The notes under the pieces: generated by a model | Told to the model about the DNA's origin: nothing | Seen by the model: only the letters and a program-made list of their open reading frames with translations | The model's database searches: none | DNA from: Paenibacillus sp. 453mf | Lineage (GTDB): Bacteria > Bacillota > Bacilli > Paenibacillales > Paenibacillaceae | Reading direction: 5' to 3' | DNA length: 64,000 nt | Assembly: GCF_900116105.1 (NCBI RefSeq) | Contig: NZ_FPAC01000001.1 | Span: forward strand, 548,862-612,861 | Program-made: the position numbers and the translations under genes | Shown: piece after piece, positions 54,754 through 63,636 of the stretch | How the letters are laid out: each line of letters opens with the position of its first letter | How positions within the stretch are numbered: the first letter of the stretch is position 1

Positions 54754-55107
54754 TTATTTGCGATTTCCTTTTGCTGCATCAAACGGGGTTGGTACAAAAA
54801 TGTCAATGATCCCGATGACTAGTGCAGCAAGGATGGCTCCAAGGATACTGGCGGAAACGTCGCTAACGATATATTGAGACAGCCATATAACGAGCGCACT
54901 CACCAAGAATCCGACGATCCCGCGGCCAAACGGCGTAACTCTTTTACCGAAGATGCTCTCGATGACCCAGCCTAACAAAGCGATCACAACGGCCAAGATC
55001 AGTGCACTGCCAAATCCACCTACTGAGAATCCCGGAACGATCCAGCCAACAAGTAACAATACGATTGCGGCTACAATAAACCGGACTATAGCTCCTAAAA
55101 TGTTCAT
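54754..55107 (-). CDS. Phage-holin-family / YvlD-like membrane protein
   Basis: A 117-residue membrane protein with four hydrophobic segments, starting MNILGAIVRFIVAAIVLLLVG and containing SVGGFGSALILAVVIALLGWVIE and RGIVGFLVSALVIWLSQYIV. This is the pattern of the YvlD/phage holin 4-type family, common in Bacilli and Paenibacilli outside phages; some members help resist envelope stress. The ATG at 55107 follows AAAGGAGGAC; a longer frame upstream has no site. No lysin or phage gene is close, so I do not read it as prophage. Confidence 0.85.
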   Translation of the reverse strand: MNILGAIVRFIVAAIVLLLVGWIVPGFSVGGFGSALILAVVIALLGWVIESIFGKRVTPFGRGIVGFLVSALVIWLSQYIVSDVSASILGAILAALVIGIIDIFVPTPFDAAKGNRK

Positions 55108-55256
55108 GATTTTGTCCTCCTTTTTTAATGAACAGACTCCGTATGCAATATTATTATGTAACAATACCGCATTTCTTATGTGCGGCATCATTCTCAAATG
55201 GCACAAGTCCTGCTCTTTCGCTATAATACAAATAGAGCCCGAGAGGAGTTGTCACA

Positions 55257-57620
55257 TTGGATTCAAAAATTTTGCATACGTTAGAATATCGTAAAATTTT
55301 AAATACATTATCTCTATACACGCAAACAGAGATGGGTAAACACAATGCTGAAAATTTAGTTCCGATCAGCGATCTTGACGAAGTTAAAAATTTGCTATCT
55401 GCAACTGATCAGGCCGTTAACGTGGATCGATTAAAAGGGATACCATCCTTTACCGGAATTGTGGACATCGGTTCTGCGGTGAAGAGAGCTCGAATCGGTG
55501 GAACGCTAAGTCCTCATGAACTGCTGTCCATCCATAATACGGTTCACACCGCACGAAGACTTAAACGCCTGCTTGATGGAATGCAGGAAGAAATTCAGAT
55601 GGACAAGTTAATCTTTCTGAGTGAACAATTGTCAGAACAAAAACCACTCGAGGATGCGATCAAATCATGTATTGATGATTCGGCAGAAGTATTGGATTCG
55701 GCGAGCGCTAATTTGTCGCAAATCCGTCGTGAACTGCGAACGGGTGAAGCAAGAATTAGAGAGAAGCTCGATTCCATGATCCGCTCATCTTCGGTGTCCA
55801 AGATGCTTCAAGATCAGCTTGTCACCATTCGTGGGGATAGGTTCGTCATTCCGGTTAAGGCGGAATATCGTGCCCATTTTGGGGGGATTGTTCATGATCA
55901 ATCCGGATCAGGTGCAACGCTCTTTATTGAGCCTGAATCCATTGTTGCTATGAATAACAAGCTTCGTGAAACCAGAATGCGAGAAGAGCGAGAGATTGAA
56001 GTGATTTTGCAGAAATTGACGGCTCTTGTTGGAGAACAAGCGGACTTGCTTGTCATGGATGTCGATTTGCTGGGAGCATTGGACTTTATTTTTGCAAAAG
56101 CACGTCTTGCCAGGGAAATGAAAGCAACCCTGCCTATCATGAATGACCGTGGCTTCATGAAGATCAAAAAAGGACGTCATCCGCTTATATCCATTGATAA
56201 GGTTGTTCCAACGGATGTCGAATTAGGCAATTCATATACATCCATCATTGTTACCGGTCCGAATACCGGTGGTAAGACAGTCACGCTCAAGACGGTAGGT
56301 TTGCTTAGTCTGATGGCCATGTCCGGCTTGTTCGTATCTGCAGAGGATGGAAGCCAGTTATGTGTATTTGATGCCATATATGCCGATATTGGCGACGAGC
56401 AGAGTATTGAGCAGAGCCTTAGTACTTTTTCAAGTCACATGACGAACATCATTCGAATATTGTCGGAAATGACACCGAAGAGCCTTGTGCTTTTTGATGA
56501 GCTTGGGGCAGGTACCGATCCTTCAGAAGGCTCGGCACTCGCTATCGCTATCCTTGAACATATTCATTCAACCGGATGCCGTCTGATTGCGACGACACAC
56601 TACAGCGAATTGAAGGCTTATGCATATGAACGCAAAGGCGTAATTAATGCGAGTATGGAATTCGATGTGAATACATTGAGTCCGACCTACAGACTATTGC
56701 TTGGCGTTCCGGGACGCAGCAACGCATTTGCCATTGCAGAACGTTTGGGACTTCCGGCTGATATTCTTGAATATGCCCGCGGAGAAGTAACAGAGGATGA
56801 TCAAAGGGTCGAGAATATGATTGCTTCGCTTGAGCAGAACCGACTGACAGCAGAGCAGGAGAAGGAACGTGCGGAGAAGCTGAGAAAGGATCTGGAGCAG
56901 CTTCGGGATCATCATGAACGAGAGATCATGAAGCTCGAAGAACAGCGGGACAGACGGATCGAGAAGGCGGAGCAGGAGGCCCGGGAGATCATTGCCAAAG
57001 CTCGCCAGGAGTCAGAGCAAATTATTAGTGATCTACGCAAGCTGGCGCTTCAAGAAGGAGCTTCTGTTAAGGAGCATAAGCTCATAGCTGCACGCAAAGC
57101 ATTAAGTGATGCCGAACCCGCCGAGCGCAAGAAGAAAATTAAAAAAGTGGCTCAAGCTCGGAGAATCGAACCTGGTGACGAGGTTAAGGTTGCTAGTTTG
57201 AATCAGAAAGGTCATGTCGTTGAGTTAGCGGGCAAAGAAGCCTTGGTTCAGCTTGGCATTATGAAAATGAAAGTAGCACTTACCGATTTGGAGCTGATCG
57301 ATACACCGCAGGCTCAGAAGCAAGGCGCGGGCGCAACAAGACATGTAACAGGTGTCAAGCGAACACGTGATGAGCATGTCAGATCTGAGCTCGATCTCAG
57401 AGGTGCCAATCTCGAAGAAGCCTTGGTTGAGGCAGACCGGTTTATAGATGAAGCCTTCATGGCTAATTTGGGTCAGGTTTACCTAATTCATGGCAAGGGA
57501 ACCGGCGTTCTCCGTTCCGGAATTCAGGAATATCTTCGCAAACACAAGAACGTTAAGAGCTACCGTCTAGGTAACTACGGAGAAGGCGGTACAGGAGTTA
57601 CCGTTGCTGAACTGAAATAA
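55257..57620 (+). CDS. mutS2: Endonuclease MutS2
   Basis: A 787-residue MutS2. Unlike MutS it lacks the mismatch-recognition domains and instead suppresses recombination; recent work in Bacillus also links it to rescue of collided ribosomes. The core and lever region lead to the ATPase: Walker A TGPNTGGKTVTLKT near residue 332, DEQSIEQSLSTFSSHM, Walker B LVLFDELGAGTDPSEGSALA and ATTHYSELK. A KOW-like region precedes the C-terminal Smr nuclease domain (LDLRGANLEEALVEADRF...IHGKGTGVLRSGI). TTG is the start, with GAGAGGAG upstream; no in-frame ATG fits better. Confidence 0.95.
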   Translation: MDSKILHTLEYRKILNTLSLYTQTEMGKHNAENLVPISDLDEVKNLLSATDQAVNVDRLKGIPSFTGIVDIGSAVKRARIGGTLSPHELLSIHNTVHTARRLKRLLDGMQEEIQMDKLIFLSEQLSEQKPLEDAIKSCIDDSAEVLDSASANLSQIRRELRTGEARIREKLDSMIRSSSVSKMLQDQLVTIRGDRFVIPVKAEYRAHFGGIVHDQSGSGATLFIEPESIVAMNNKLRETRMREEREIEVILQKLTALVGEQADLLVMDVDLLGALDFIFAKARLAREMKATLPIMNDRGFMKIKKGRHPLISIDKVVPTDVELGNSYTSIIVTGPNTGGKTVTLKTVGLLSLMAMSGLFVSAEDGSQLCVFDAIYADIGDEQSIEQSLSTFSSHMTNIIRILSEMTPKSLVLFDELGAGTDPSEGSALAIAILEHIHSTGCRLIATTHYSELKAYAYERKGVINASMEFDVNTLSPTYRLLLGVPGRSNAFAIAERLGLPADILEYARGEVTEDDQRVENMIASLEQNRLTAEQEKERAEKLRKDLEQLRDHHEREIMKLEEQRDRRIEKAEQEAREIIAKARQESEQIISDLRKLALQEGASVKEHKLIAARKALSDAEPAERKKKIKKVAQARRIEPGDEVKVASLNQKGHVVELAGKEALVQLGIMKMKVALTDLELIDTPQAQKQGAGATRHVTGVKRTRDEHVRSELDLRGANLEEALVEADRFIDEAFMANLGQVYLIHGKGTGVLRSGIQEYLRKHKNVKSYRLGNYGEGGTGVTVAELK

Positions 57621-57643
57621 ATACCTTATTACAGGAGGCACCC

Positions 57644-57724
57644 ATGAAAAATTTAATCAGGGCCCTGTTTGCTGCGGCTGTTATTTTTTTCGTAGCAGGG
57701 ATCGTGTATATGATGAATGGGTAA
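57644..57724 (+). CDS. Small membrane protein (26 aa)
   Basis: A 26-codon gene with AGGAGG five bases or so before ATG. The peptide is MKNLIRALFAAAVIFFVAGI followed by VYMMNG: a basic N-terminus and one clear transmembrane helix, like many small membrane regulators. It starts 24 bases after mutS2 on the same strand and ends 45 bases before the zinc-ribbon gene, so the three may share a transcript. I do not recognise a family. Size, hydrophobicity and ribosome-binding site support it. Confidence 0.7.
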   Translation: MKNLIRALFAAAVIFFVAGIVYMMNG

Positions 57725-57768
57725 TAGGCGAAGATGAAAATGGGATAAGAAGAAAGGATTGAAATAGA

Positions 57769-58395
57769 GTGGAAACTACTGTATGTCCATGGTGTCAAAC
57801 TGAAATTGTATGGGATGAGGAATTAGGACCTGAAGAGGAATGCCCGTATTGTAACAATCCCCTCCCATTAGAGGGAACGGTTGAAGTGGAAGAGGATACA
57901 TTGAAGGAAGAAGCCAAGGCTTCTGATAAGAGCGACTCCAAAACCGAGCCACTCGAAGGATATCGGACTCTAAATGTGACTATTACTGAAGATGAAGAGG
58001 AACTGCTTCACACGGAGTCTGATCAGACAAACGAATCGGACGAAGATTACAGTAACCTGTGGGAGGATGAGACAGATACGATTCTTCCAAGTGTAAGAGC
58101 ATTGGATGCTTATGAAGATTCTGGTCTGAACATGGCGAAGTATGGAGAGAGTGTTCAATCCTTATTGGATCATCAAGAGGAAGTCCCTGAATGTCCAAAC
58201 TGCCGTGAGTTCATGCTCCATACCGGAGTACTGACGGTGAAGACAGATCAGTTTGTTCCTGTCCAATCCGTGCTTCAACCATTAGAAGCACCATTTGGCA
58301 TCCAGATGTATGTATGTCCTGCTTGCTTTACGACCACACATAGTCTGGCCACCGAAGATCGCCTGCGTATGGTGAAGCGGCTTAGCTCAAAATAA
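57769..58395 (+). CDS. Zinc-ribbon protein of unknown function (208 aa)
   Basis: A 208-residue cytoplasmic protein with two zinc-ribbon half-sites at each end: CPWC..CPYC (residues 6-30) and CPNC..CPAC (about 144-185). The middle (45-120) is very acidic and low-complexity (EEDTLKEEAKASDKSD, ITEDEEELLHTESDQ), likely disordered. The GTG start has AGAAAGGA upstream. It follows mutS2 and the 26-residue membrane protein. Zinc binding is inferred from the CxxC pairs; no catalytic motif is seen. Confidence 0.78.
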   Translation: METTVCPWCQTEIVWDEELGPEEECPYCNNPLPLEGTVEVEEDTLKEEAKASDKSDSKTEPLEGYRTLNVTITEDEEELLHTESDQTNESDEDYSNLWEDETDTILPSVRALDAYEDSGLNMAKYGESVQSLLDHQEEVPECPNCREFMLHTGVLTVKTDQFVPVQSVLQPLEAPFGIQMYVCPACFTTTHSLATEDRLRMVKRLSSK

Positions 58396-58424
58396 CAAGT
58401 AAATTAATTTTTCGTTTGACGTAC

Positions 58425-58464
58425 AAAAAGCACATGTCTGCTTCATAGCAGCATGTGCTTTTTT
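58425..58464 (+). terminator. Terminator after the zinc-ribbon gene
   Basis: AAAAAGCACATG..CTGCT pairs with AGCAG..CATGTGCTTTTTT. Confidence 0.9.
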
Positions 58465-58616
58465 AACGCTCGCCATATCAAAATCCAATTTACGGTAAAT
58501 AATTGAACGAAACAATTTTTTATACTTGAAGGGACATATTAAGGGTTGATTGTTTCTGGGGGAGACACGCTTGTGCCCCCAAGCAATAAACATAATTTGT
58601 GGAGGTGGATTAGCAT

Positions 58617-59837
58617 ATGATTAAAACTCCTCTCGACAAACAATCGCGGCTTCTCCTATTTATTAATGGGCTGTTTGTTCTTGCTGGTGCTCTGTCTGGT
58701 ACTTTTCTTAATGTTTTTCTATGGAAAAGCAAACAAGATTTTGCCATGATCGGCTGGTTCACCATCAGTCAACAAATTGGGCTGGTATTCACGTTTTGGC
58801 TTGCTGGGAAATGGGTGAAGGAACACAACAAAATGAATGCGCTTCGGTTGGGCATTTTGTTATCGGGCATGTTCTATCTGCTTGTCCTTGGTTTGGATAA
58901 GCATGCAGTGGATTATATCTGGCCGCTAGGCTTACTGCTTGGAGCGTCCCTTGGATTGTTTTGGCTTGCCTTCAATGTCGTTTACTTCGAGGTCACTGAT
59001 CGTGATAATCGTGATGTCTTCAACGGCTGGGTAGGCTTGATTGGATCATTTGTCGGGATTATTGGCCCATGGATTTCAGGGATGATCATCTCCTTGTCCT
59101 ATGCAAACCAAGGGTATCGGTATATCTTCATGATTTCTCTGCTCGTATTTGGAATAGGTGTTTTGTTCAGTTTTTTCTTAAAGAAAAGGAAAACGGAAGG
59201 CACGTACAGCTGGAAAGAGCCTATCAAGCAATTAAGCGAAAAGGGGAACCCTTGGAGATGGGCAGCTCCTGCACTTGCTGCTCAAGGGATTCGAGAGGGG
59301 GTATTCTCATTCTTGGTGAACCTGCTCGTGTACATTGCGACAACGCAAGAAGCAAAGCTGGGACAGTTTTACCTGATCACCTCCTTCGTAGCGTTAATTA
59401 GTTACCATGTGGTTGGGAAATGGTACAAGCCGGGTTATCGCTATTACGGGACTCTGGTTGGTGCGGCTTTACTGTTCTTCTTCACAATTCCACTATTATG
59501 GACTGTAAATTACGGAACGCTACTTCTGCAAGGGGTAGGCTCAGCTATTTTCATGCCATTTTATATTCTGCCCATGATTTCATCGGTGTTTGATTTGATG
59601 GGAACGAGCGGTGAGAATGTGTCCAAGAGGGTTGAGCTTGTCGTATTGCGAGAAATTTGTCTAACGCTCGGGAGAGTAGTCGGCATTGTTATCTTTATTG
59701 TTGTTCTTGAGATTAATCAATCAACTCAGACAATCACCTGGCTTATGATTATTCTGGGTCTGTCTCCTGTACTAAGCTGGTTTATAATCCGAAGGCTGTT
59801 ACAGGTTCAGCCGGTCAACAAATCAGCAGCAAAGTGA
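58617..59837 (+). CDS. MFS transporter
   Basis: A 406-residue membrane transporter with about 11-12 hydrophobic segments and the two-bundle MFS layout, the charged central loop being KKRKTEGTYSWKEPIKQLSEKG (about 195-220). The A-motif-like loop is FWLAGKWVKEHNKMN. No drug- or sugar-specific signature was seen, so the substrate is open. GTGGAGGTGG precedes the ATG. A GC-rich hairpin lies in its 5' leader at 58558-58580. The gene is monocistronic. Confidence 0.85.
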   Translation: MIKTPLDKQSRLLLFINGLFVLAGALSGTFLNVFLWKSKQDFAMIGWFTISQQIGLVFTFWLAGKWVKEHNKMNALRLGILLSGMFYLLVLGLDKHAVDYIWPLGLLLGASLGLFWLAFNVVYFEVTDRDNRDVFNGWVGLIGSFVGIIGPWISGMIISLSYANQGYRYIFMISLLVFGIGVLFSFFLKKRKTEGTYSWKEPIKQLSEKGNPWRWAAPALAAQGIREGVFSFLVNLLVYIATTQEAKLGQFYLITSFVALISYHVVGKWYKPGYRYYGTLVGAALLFFFTIPLLWTVNYGTLLLQGVGSAIFMPFYILPMISSVFDLMGTSGENVSKRVELVVLREICLTLGRVVGIVIFIVVLEINQSTQTITWLMIILGLSPVLSWFIIRRLLQVQPVNKSAAK

Positions 59838-59966
59838 GCTCATGTGCATAGCACATAATCATTTGTTCGACAGGACAAGCTACGTTAGGCGCTATGTAAA
59901 GATCCCCTTGAATGGATAAGTGCTATTCAGGAGGTCAATAAACTGTACTTTCTTAAGGAGGATATT

Positions 59967-60203
59967 ATGCAATCACAACAGATGCAGGCCATTACCGGTA
60001 AAGAACTCAGTTATATAAGCGATTCATTGTCCAATGAAAATTTGCTGATTAAACAGTGTGCTGCCACAGCAGCAAGTATTCAGAACCATGCGATTATACA
60101 AGTCCTCGAGCAGCATATCATGGCGCACAAACAGCATGCAGATACGCTGATTCAGTCACTGGAGCAGCATCAACCATTGGCACCGACGCAACCTATGAGC
60201 TAA
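59967..60203 (+). CDS. Small spore-coat-associated protein (CotF neighbour)
   Basis: A 78-residue helical protein rich in Gln and Ala (QSQQMQAITGKEL, QNHAIIQVLEQHIMAHKQH). It precedes the CotF-like gene by 16 bases on the same strand, a pairing common in spore-formers, and is probably a short CotF-related coat component. TAAGGAGGA lies before the ATG. No catalytic residues are visible. Confidence 0.72.
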   Translation: MQSQQMQAITGKELSYISDSLSNENLLIKQCAATAASIQNHAIIQVLEQHIMAHKQHADTLIQSLEQHQPLAPTQPMS

Positions 60204-60219
60204 CGAAGGAGGAATACAC

Positions 60220-60597
60220 ATGAACAATCAGCAAAATAATCAATTTATGCCCGAAACCGATCTGATGCAATCCATTCTAGATAACCTCAAGAGAACGGTA
60301 AGAGAATATACGACAGCTACTACAGAAGCCGCTTGCCCTGAAGTTAGACAGATGTTCACCAATCTCACGATGGACACGCTCAAGCTGCAAGGTCAAATAT
60401 TTAACGCAATGCAGCAGCATAATATGTATCAGACACCGGGCAACGCACTTCAAATGGATCTGAACAAGGAGATCCAAACGCAAATGCAGACGAAGCAGGA
60501 ACTTGCGCAGTTTATTCAATCTAAAAATGTTGCAGCAGGCAATGCTCCCTATGTACAAAAGCCCAACGTCGATTTACACACGCCGAATTACATGTAA
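60220..60597 (+). CDS. CotF-like spore coat protein
   Basis: A 125-residue protein of the spore-coat CotF family. The domain is an alpha-helical, ferritin-like bundle: LMQSILDNLKRTVREYTTATTEAA, EVRQMFTNLTMDTLKLQGQIFNAMQQ and DLNKEIQTQMQTKQELAQFI. The C-terminus has the family-like Pro/Asn/Tyr tail (KPNVDLHTPNYM). Expression is expected late in sporulation in the mother cell, though no sporulation promoter was called. GGAGGAATA precedes the ATG. It forms a pair with the 78-residue gene and is followed by a terminator. Confidence 0.83.
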   Translation: MNNQQNNQFMPETDLMQSILDNLKRTVREYTTATTEAACPEVRQMFTNLTMDTLKLQGQIFNAMQQHNMYQTPGNALQMDLNKEIQTQMQTKQELAQFIQSKNVAAGNAPYVQKPNVDLHTPNYM

Positions 60598-60670
60598 GGC
60601 CGATGGTGGCTGCTTGAAGTTGACACTTCTTTTAAATACGCAGCAACGAAATTTGTCCAATTCACTCGAA

Positions 60671-60714
60671 AGCCGTTATCTTCTGTTGATTAAAGGGAGA
60701 TACGGTTTTTTTAT
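60671..60714 (+). terminator. Terminator of the CotF-like pair
   Basis: AGCCGT.ATCTTC pairs with GGGAGAT.ACGGTT, then TTTTTT. Confidence 0.72.
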
Positions 60715-60815
60715 TTGCAGTAATAATAAATTCATGTAATATTATACTTAATCTTCGATAAGAAGTGTTGCATGGCCCGTTAGAGCGGACCCGTATAACC
60801 ACTGGAGGGAAATGC

Positions 60816-61316
60816 ATGACAGAACTCAATGATTTGAAATTGAAAGTACTTGATTTGCTCAAAGAAGATGCAAGAAGAAGCCCTGCACTGATCGCGACGC
60901 TCCTTGGAGCCTCGGAGGAAGATGTGAAGAGTGCGGTAGCGGAACTTGAAGAAGACAATGTTATCGTTAAATACGCAACGGTTGTAAACTGGGACAAAGT
61001 GGATGATGAGAAGGTAACCGCCCTAATTGAAGTACAGATTACACCGGAGCGCGGCAGAGGATTTGAAGGGATTGCGGAACGTATTTACTTGTATCCACAA
61101 GTCAAATCGGTGTATCTCATGTCCGGCGCGTATGATCTTCTTGTCGAAATTGAAGGACGCAATCTGCGTGAAGTGGCTAACTTTGTATCCGAGAAATTAT
61201 CACCGATCGATTCGGTGCTATCGACAAAGACGAACTTTATTCTGAAGAAGTACAAACAAGACGGCATTATTTTTGAACCGCATCAAGAAGATAAGCGGCT
61301 CTTGATTTCGCCATAA
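60816..61316 (+). CDS. Lrp/AsnC-family regulator (AlaR-like)
   Basis: A 166-residue leucine-responsive-type regulator. An N-terminal helix-turn-helix (LKVLDLLKEDARRSPALIATLLG) is followed by the RAM effector-binding domain (TALIEVQITPERG, IYLYPQVKSVYLMSGAYDLLVEIEG). Such proteins form octamers and sense amino acids. The ATG at 60816 follows CTGGAGGGA. It lies 15 bases before an aminotransferase, matching the alaR-alaT (yugG-yugH) pair of B. subtilis in which the regulator activates alanine synthesis. That parallel is from gene order and family, not proven here. Confidence 0.87.
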   Translation: MTELNDLKLKVLDLLKEDARRSPALIATLLGASEEDVKSAVAELEEDNVIVKYATVVNWDKVDDEKVTALIEVQITPERGRGFEGIAERIYLYPQVKSVYLMSGAYDLLVEIEGRNLREVANFVSEKLSPIDSVLSTKTNFILKKYKQDGIIFEPHQEDKRLLISP

Positions 61317-61331
61317 AAGGAAGTATGAGAT

Positions 61332-62546
61332 ATGTTAATTAACCAAGATCAGCAGAAGGATGCACAACCTAGGTCGATGAGTTCTTATCTCGCTCCTCGT
61401 GTTCAGCAAATCCCGCCCTCGGGGATCCGGAAGTTTTTTGATCTCGTAGGTGATAACAAAGGAATCATATCACTTGGTGTGGGTGAGCCGGATTTCATTA
61501 CCCCTTGGCATATGCGCGAGGCCTCAGTATATTCACTCGAGCGCGGATTTACAAGCTATACTTCAAACGCTGGAATGCCAGAGCTAAGAGAAGCGATCAG
61601 CGAATATCTGGATAAGAACTTCCATACGCCTTATGACCCTAAGGATGAGATCGTTGTTACCGTAGGAGGCAGTGAAGCCATTGACCTTGCTTTGCGAGCA
61701 TTGATTGTTCCGGGAGATGAAATCCTCGTACCTGAACCATGTTATGTAGCTTATTCACCTATCGTATCCATTGGCGGGGGTGTTCCAGTAGGCGTCGAGA
61801 CCAAGGCAGAGAATGATTTTAAGCTGACGGCGGAGGCACTCGAAGCCAAGATTACCCCCAAATCAAAAGTTCTTATATTGTGTTATCCAAGTAACCCGAC
61901 AGGGGCAACGATGACATATGAGGACTGGCTGCCCATTGCAGAAGTTGTGCAAAAGCATGATCTAATCGTCATATCCGATGAAATTTATGCGGAGCTTACT
62001 TATAATCAAAAGCATGTCAGTTTTCCTTCAATTCCAGGAATGCGTGATCGTACGATTCTGGTGAGTGGATTCTCCAAGGCTTTTGCAATGACCGGATGGC
62101 GGATTGGTTATATGTGCGGACATGCTGAACTGATTTCGGCAATGCTCAAGATTCACCAATATACGGTAATGTGCGCGCCATCCATGGGACAAATTGCAGC
62201 GCTTGAAGCATTAACAAACGGCTTGGAAGAGAAGGACCGGATGATTGAATCTTACAATCAGCGCAGACGGTTGATCGTTCAGGGTTTTAGAGATATCGGA
62301 CTGGATTGCCATGAACCGCAAGGAGCATTCTATGCGTTTCCGAGCATCCAACAGACTGGTTTATCGTCGGACGATTTTGCTCAGCGACTGCTTACGGAAG
62401 GAAAAGTAGCTGCAGTTCCTGGAGGTGTTTTTGGAGCTGGAGGAGAAGGCTTCATACGCTGCTCTTACGCTACATCTTTAGCTCAGCTTAATGAGGCTTT
62501 GGAAAGAATCGGAAATTTTGTTTACAAACATGAGAATCAGGTTTAA
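61332..62546 (+). CDS. Fold-type I aminotransferase (AlaT/PatA-like)
   Basis: A 404-residue PLP aminotransferase of class I. The start YLAPRVQQIPPSGIRKFFDLV and LGVGEPDFITPWHMREA are standard; YPSNPTGA, the aspartate in VISDEIYAELTY and the PLP lysine in SGFSKAFAMTGWRIGY are all present, then the substrate arginine in GFIRCSYATS. In B. subtilis the homolog beside the Lrp-type regulator is alanine transaminase AlaT; aromatic or acetyl-diaminopimelate transaminases are close relatives. AAGGAAG precedes the ATG. It is the second gene of a two-gene operon. Confidence 0.88.
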   Translation: MLINQDQQKDAQPRSMSSYLAPRVQQIPPSGIRKFFDLVGDNKGIISLGVGEPDFITPWHMREASVYSLERGFTSYTSNAGMPELREAISEYLDKNFHTPYDPKDEIVVTVGGSEAIDLALRALIVPGDEILVPEPCYVAYSPIVSIGGGVPVGVETKAENDFKLTAEALEAKITPKSKVLILCYPSNPTGATMTYEDWLPIAEVVQKHDLIVISDEIYAELTYNQKHVSFPSIPGMRDRTILVSGFSKAFAMTGWRIGYMCGHAELISAMLKIHQYTVMCAPSMGQIAALEALTNGLEEKDRMIESYNQRRRLIVQGFRDIGLDCHEPQGAFYAFPSIQQTGLSSDDFAQRLLTEGKVAAVPGGVFGAGGEGFIRCSYATSLAQLNEALERIGNFVYKHENQV

Positions 62547-62657
62547 TAAATATGTAAGCATAACAAATATTTTCCGAAAAATGTCACTTTTATCACTGTT
62601 ATATGTTAAGTTGTATGTTATAATCCATTAGGATATAGATTCTGGGGAGGGGTTACC

Positions 62658-62921
62658 TTGTTTTGTGCTGAATATGATTTGCCGACATATCGTGGTCAAT
62701 ATGCTGTTGATAATGAAAGCAGCGGAACTTGGCTCACCAACTCGGAGAAAGCATCTTCTCGTAGTCTTTCTTTGGAAGATGAAATTCATATCCTGCGCAG
62801 CAAGATGGAACGAATCTTTCTGGAAGAGAAGTCATTTACTTCGGACGTTGTGATCGAAATCAGCAGTTTGCTGGATTTGAAAATCAATGAATATATGAAA
62901 GCCTATCCTAAAAAAGCTTAG
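62658..62921 (+). CDS. Spo0E-type aspartyl-phosphate phosphatase
   Basis: An 87-residue member of the Spo0E family, which dephosphorylates Spo0A~P and delays sporulation. The Spo0E core is at residues about 37-85: IHILRSKMERIFLEEKSF..VIEISSLLDLKINEYMK, with the S-x-x-L-D motif. The ~35-residue front (CAEYDLPTYRGQYAVDNESS) is unlike the short Spo0E proteins. TTG is the start, after GGGGAGGGG; an ATG inside would cut the conserved helix. A terminator follows. Confidence 0.85.
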   Translation: MFCAEYDLPTYRGQYAVDNESSGTWLTNSEKASSRSLSLEDEIHILRSKMERIFLEEKSFTSDVVIEISSLLDLKINEYMKAYPKKA

Positions 62922-62937
62922 CTTATATGATGTATAG

Positions 62938-62967
62938 AGAAGACCCAGCCAAGGGTCTTCTTTTTTT
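62938..62967 (+). terminator. Terminator of the Spo0E gene
   Basis: AGAAGACCC, 6-base loop, GGGTCTTCT, then TTTTTT. Confidence 0.92.
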
Positions 62968-63023
62968 GTCTATCTCAGTTGTGATATGATGTGAAATAAG
63001 GGAAAAAAGGAGGAGTCATATAC

Positions 63024-63578
63024 ATGCGAGGCAGATGGAGTATGGCAGCTATATTGGCATTATGTGTCGGAATTTTATCTGGCTGCGGCAGTGAAGATAA
63101 GTTCTCCATATTTATGATTGACAACCAAGGTAATATGTCTGTTATTGCCGAAGAACTTGAGACAAAACTGCAGGAGAAGATCGGAGAAACTCCTGTAATA
63201 GAAATCTCTGCCAGCCCGATGTATTCCAAGGAAAAAATATTGGTGGAGTATGCAGCAAGGGAACATGATCTCATTATTTTGCCGGAAGAGGATATGAAGA
63301 TGTATGGCAGAGACGGTTCCAATATTCCCCTCGAAAATGATTTCGATCAGGAAACATATAGCCGCGGCGTCTTCGAAGGAGGGACGTACACCCGAGATGA
63401 GAACGGCGATCTGTCTAGTGACCCTGTCGTAGGGGAGCACTTATTCGGAATTCCGCTCGAAGAAATGTCGATGTTCATAGATTTGCAGTATGCAGCGAAG
63501 AATCTGTTTGCGACGATTCCAATCTCGACTCAGGATGAGCAAATGTCTATCGAAGTTTTAAAGGCGCTTACAGAATAG
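63024..63578 (+). CDS. Lipoprotein of unknown function (184 aa)
   Basis: A 184-residue exported lipoprotein. The signal peptide ends in lipobox ILSGC (Cys21). The mature part has FSIFMIDNQGNMSVIAEELETKL and DLIILPEEDMKMYG, a pattern reminiscent of a periplasmic-binding-like fold (alternating strands and helices), but I cannot place it in a family. AAAGGAGGAG precedes the ATG. It lies 58 bases before cobU on the same strand, which may mean cotranscription; a link with cobalamin is not shown by the sequence. Confidence 0.8.
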   Translation: MRGRWSMAAILALCVGILSGCGSEDKFSIFMIDNQGNMSVIAEELETKLQEKIGETPVIEISASPMYSKEKILVEYAAREHDLIILPEEDMKMYGRDGSNIPLENDFDQETYSRGVFEGGTYTRDENGDLSSDPVVGEHLFGIPLEEMSMFIDLQYAAKNLFATIPISTQDEQMSIEVLKALTE

Positions 63579-63636
63579 GACGAAGGAACTGCTCAGCAGG
63601 GCTGTAATTTATTTTTGAGGTAGGTGGTTTTATAAA

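Noticed and set aside
54754..55107. Prophage remnant suggested by a holin-type gene
   Set aside because: YvlD/holin-4-like proteins are common chromosomal genes in Bacilli, and no lysin, integrase or att-like repeat is nearby.
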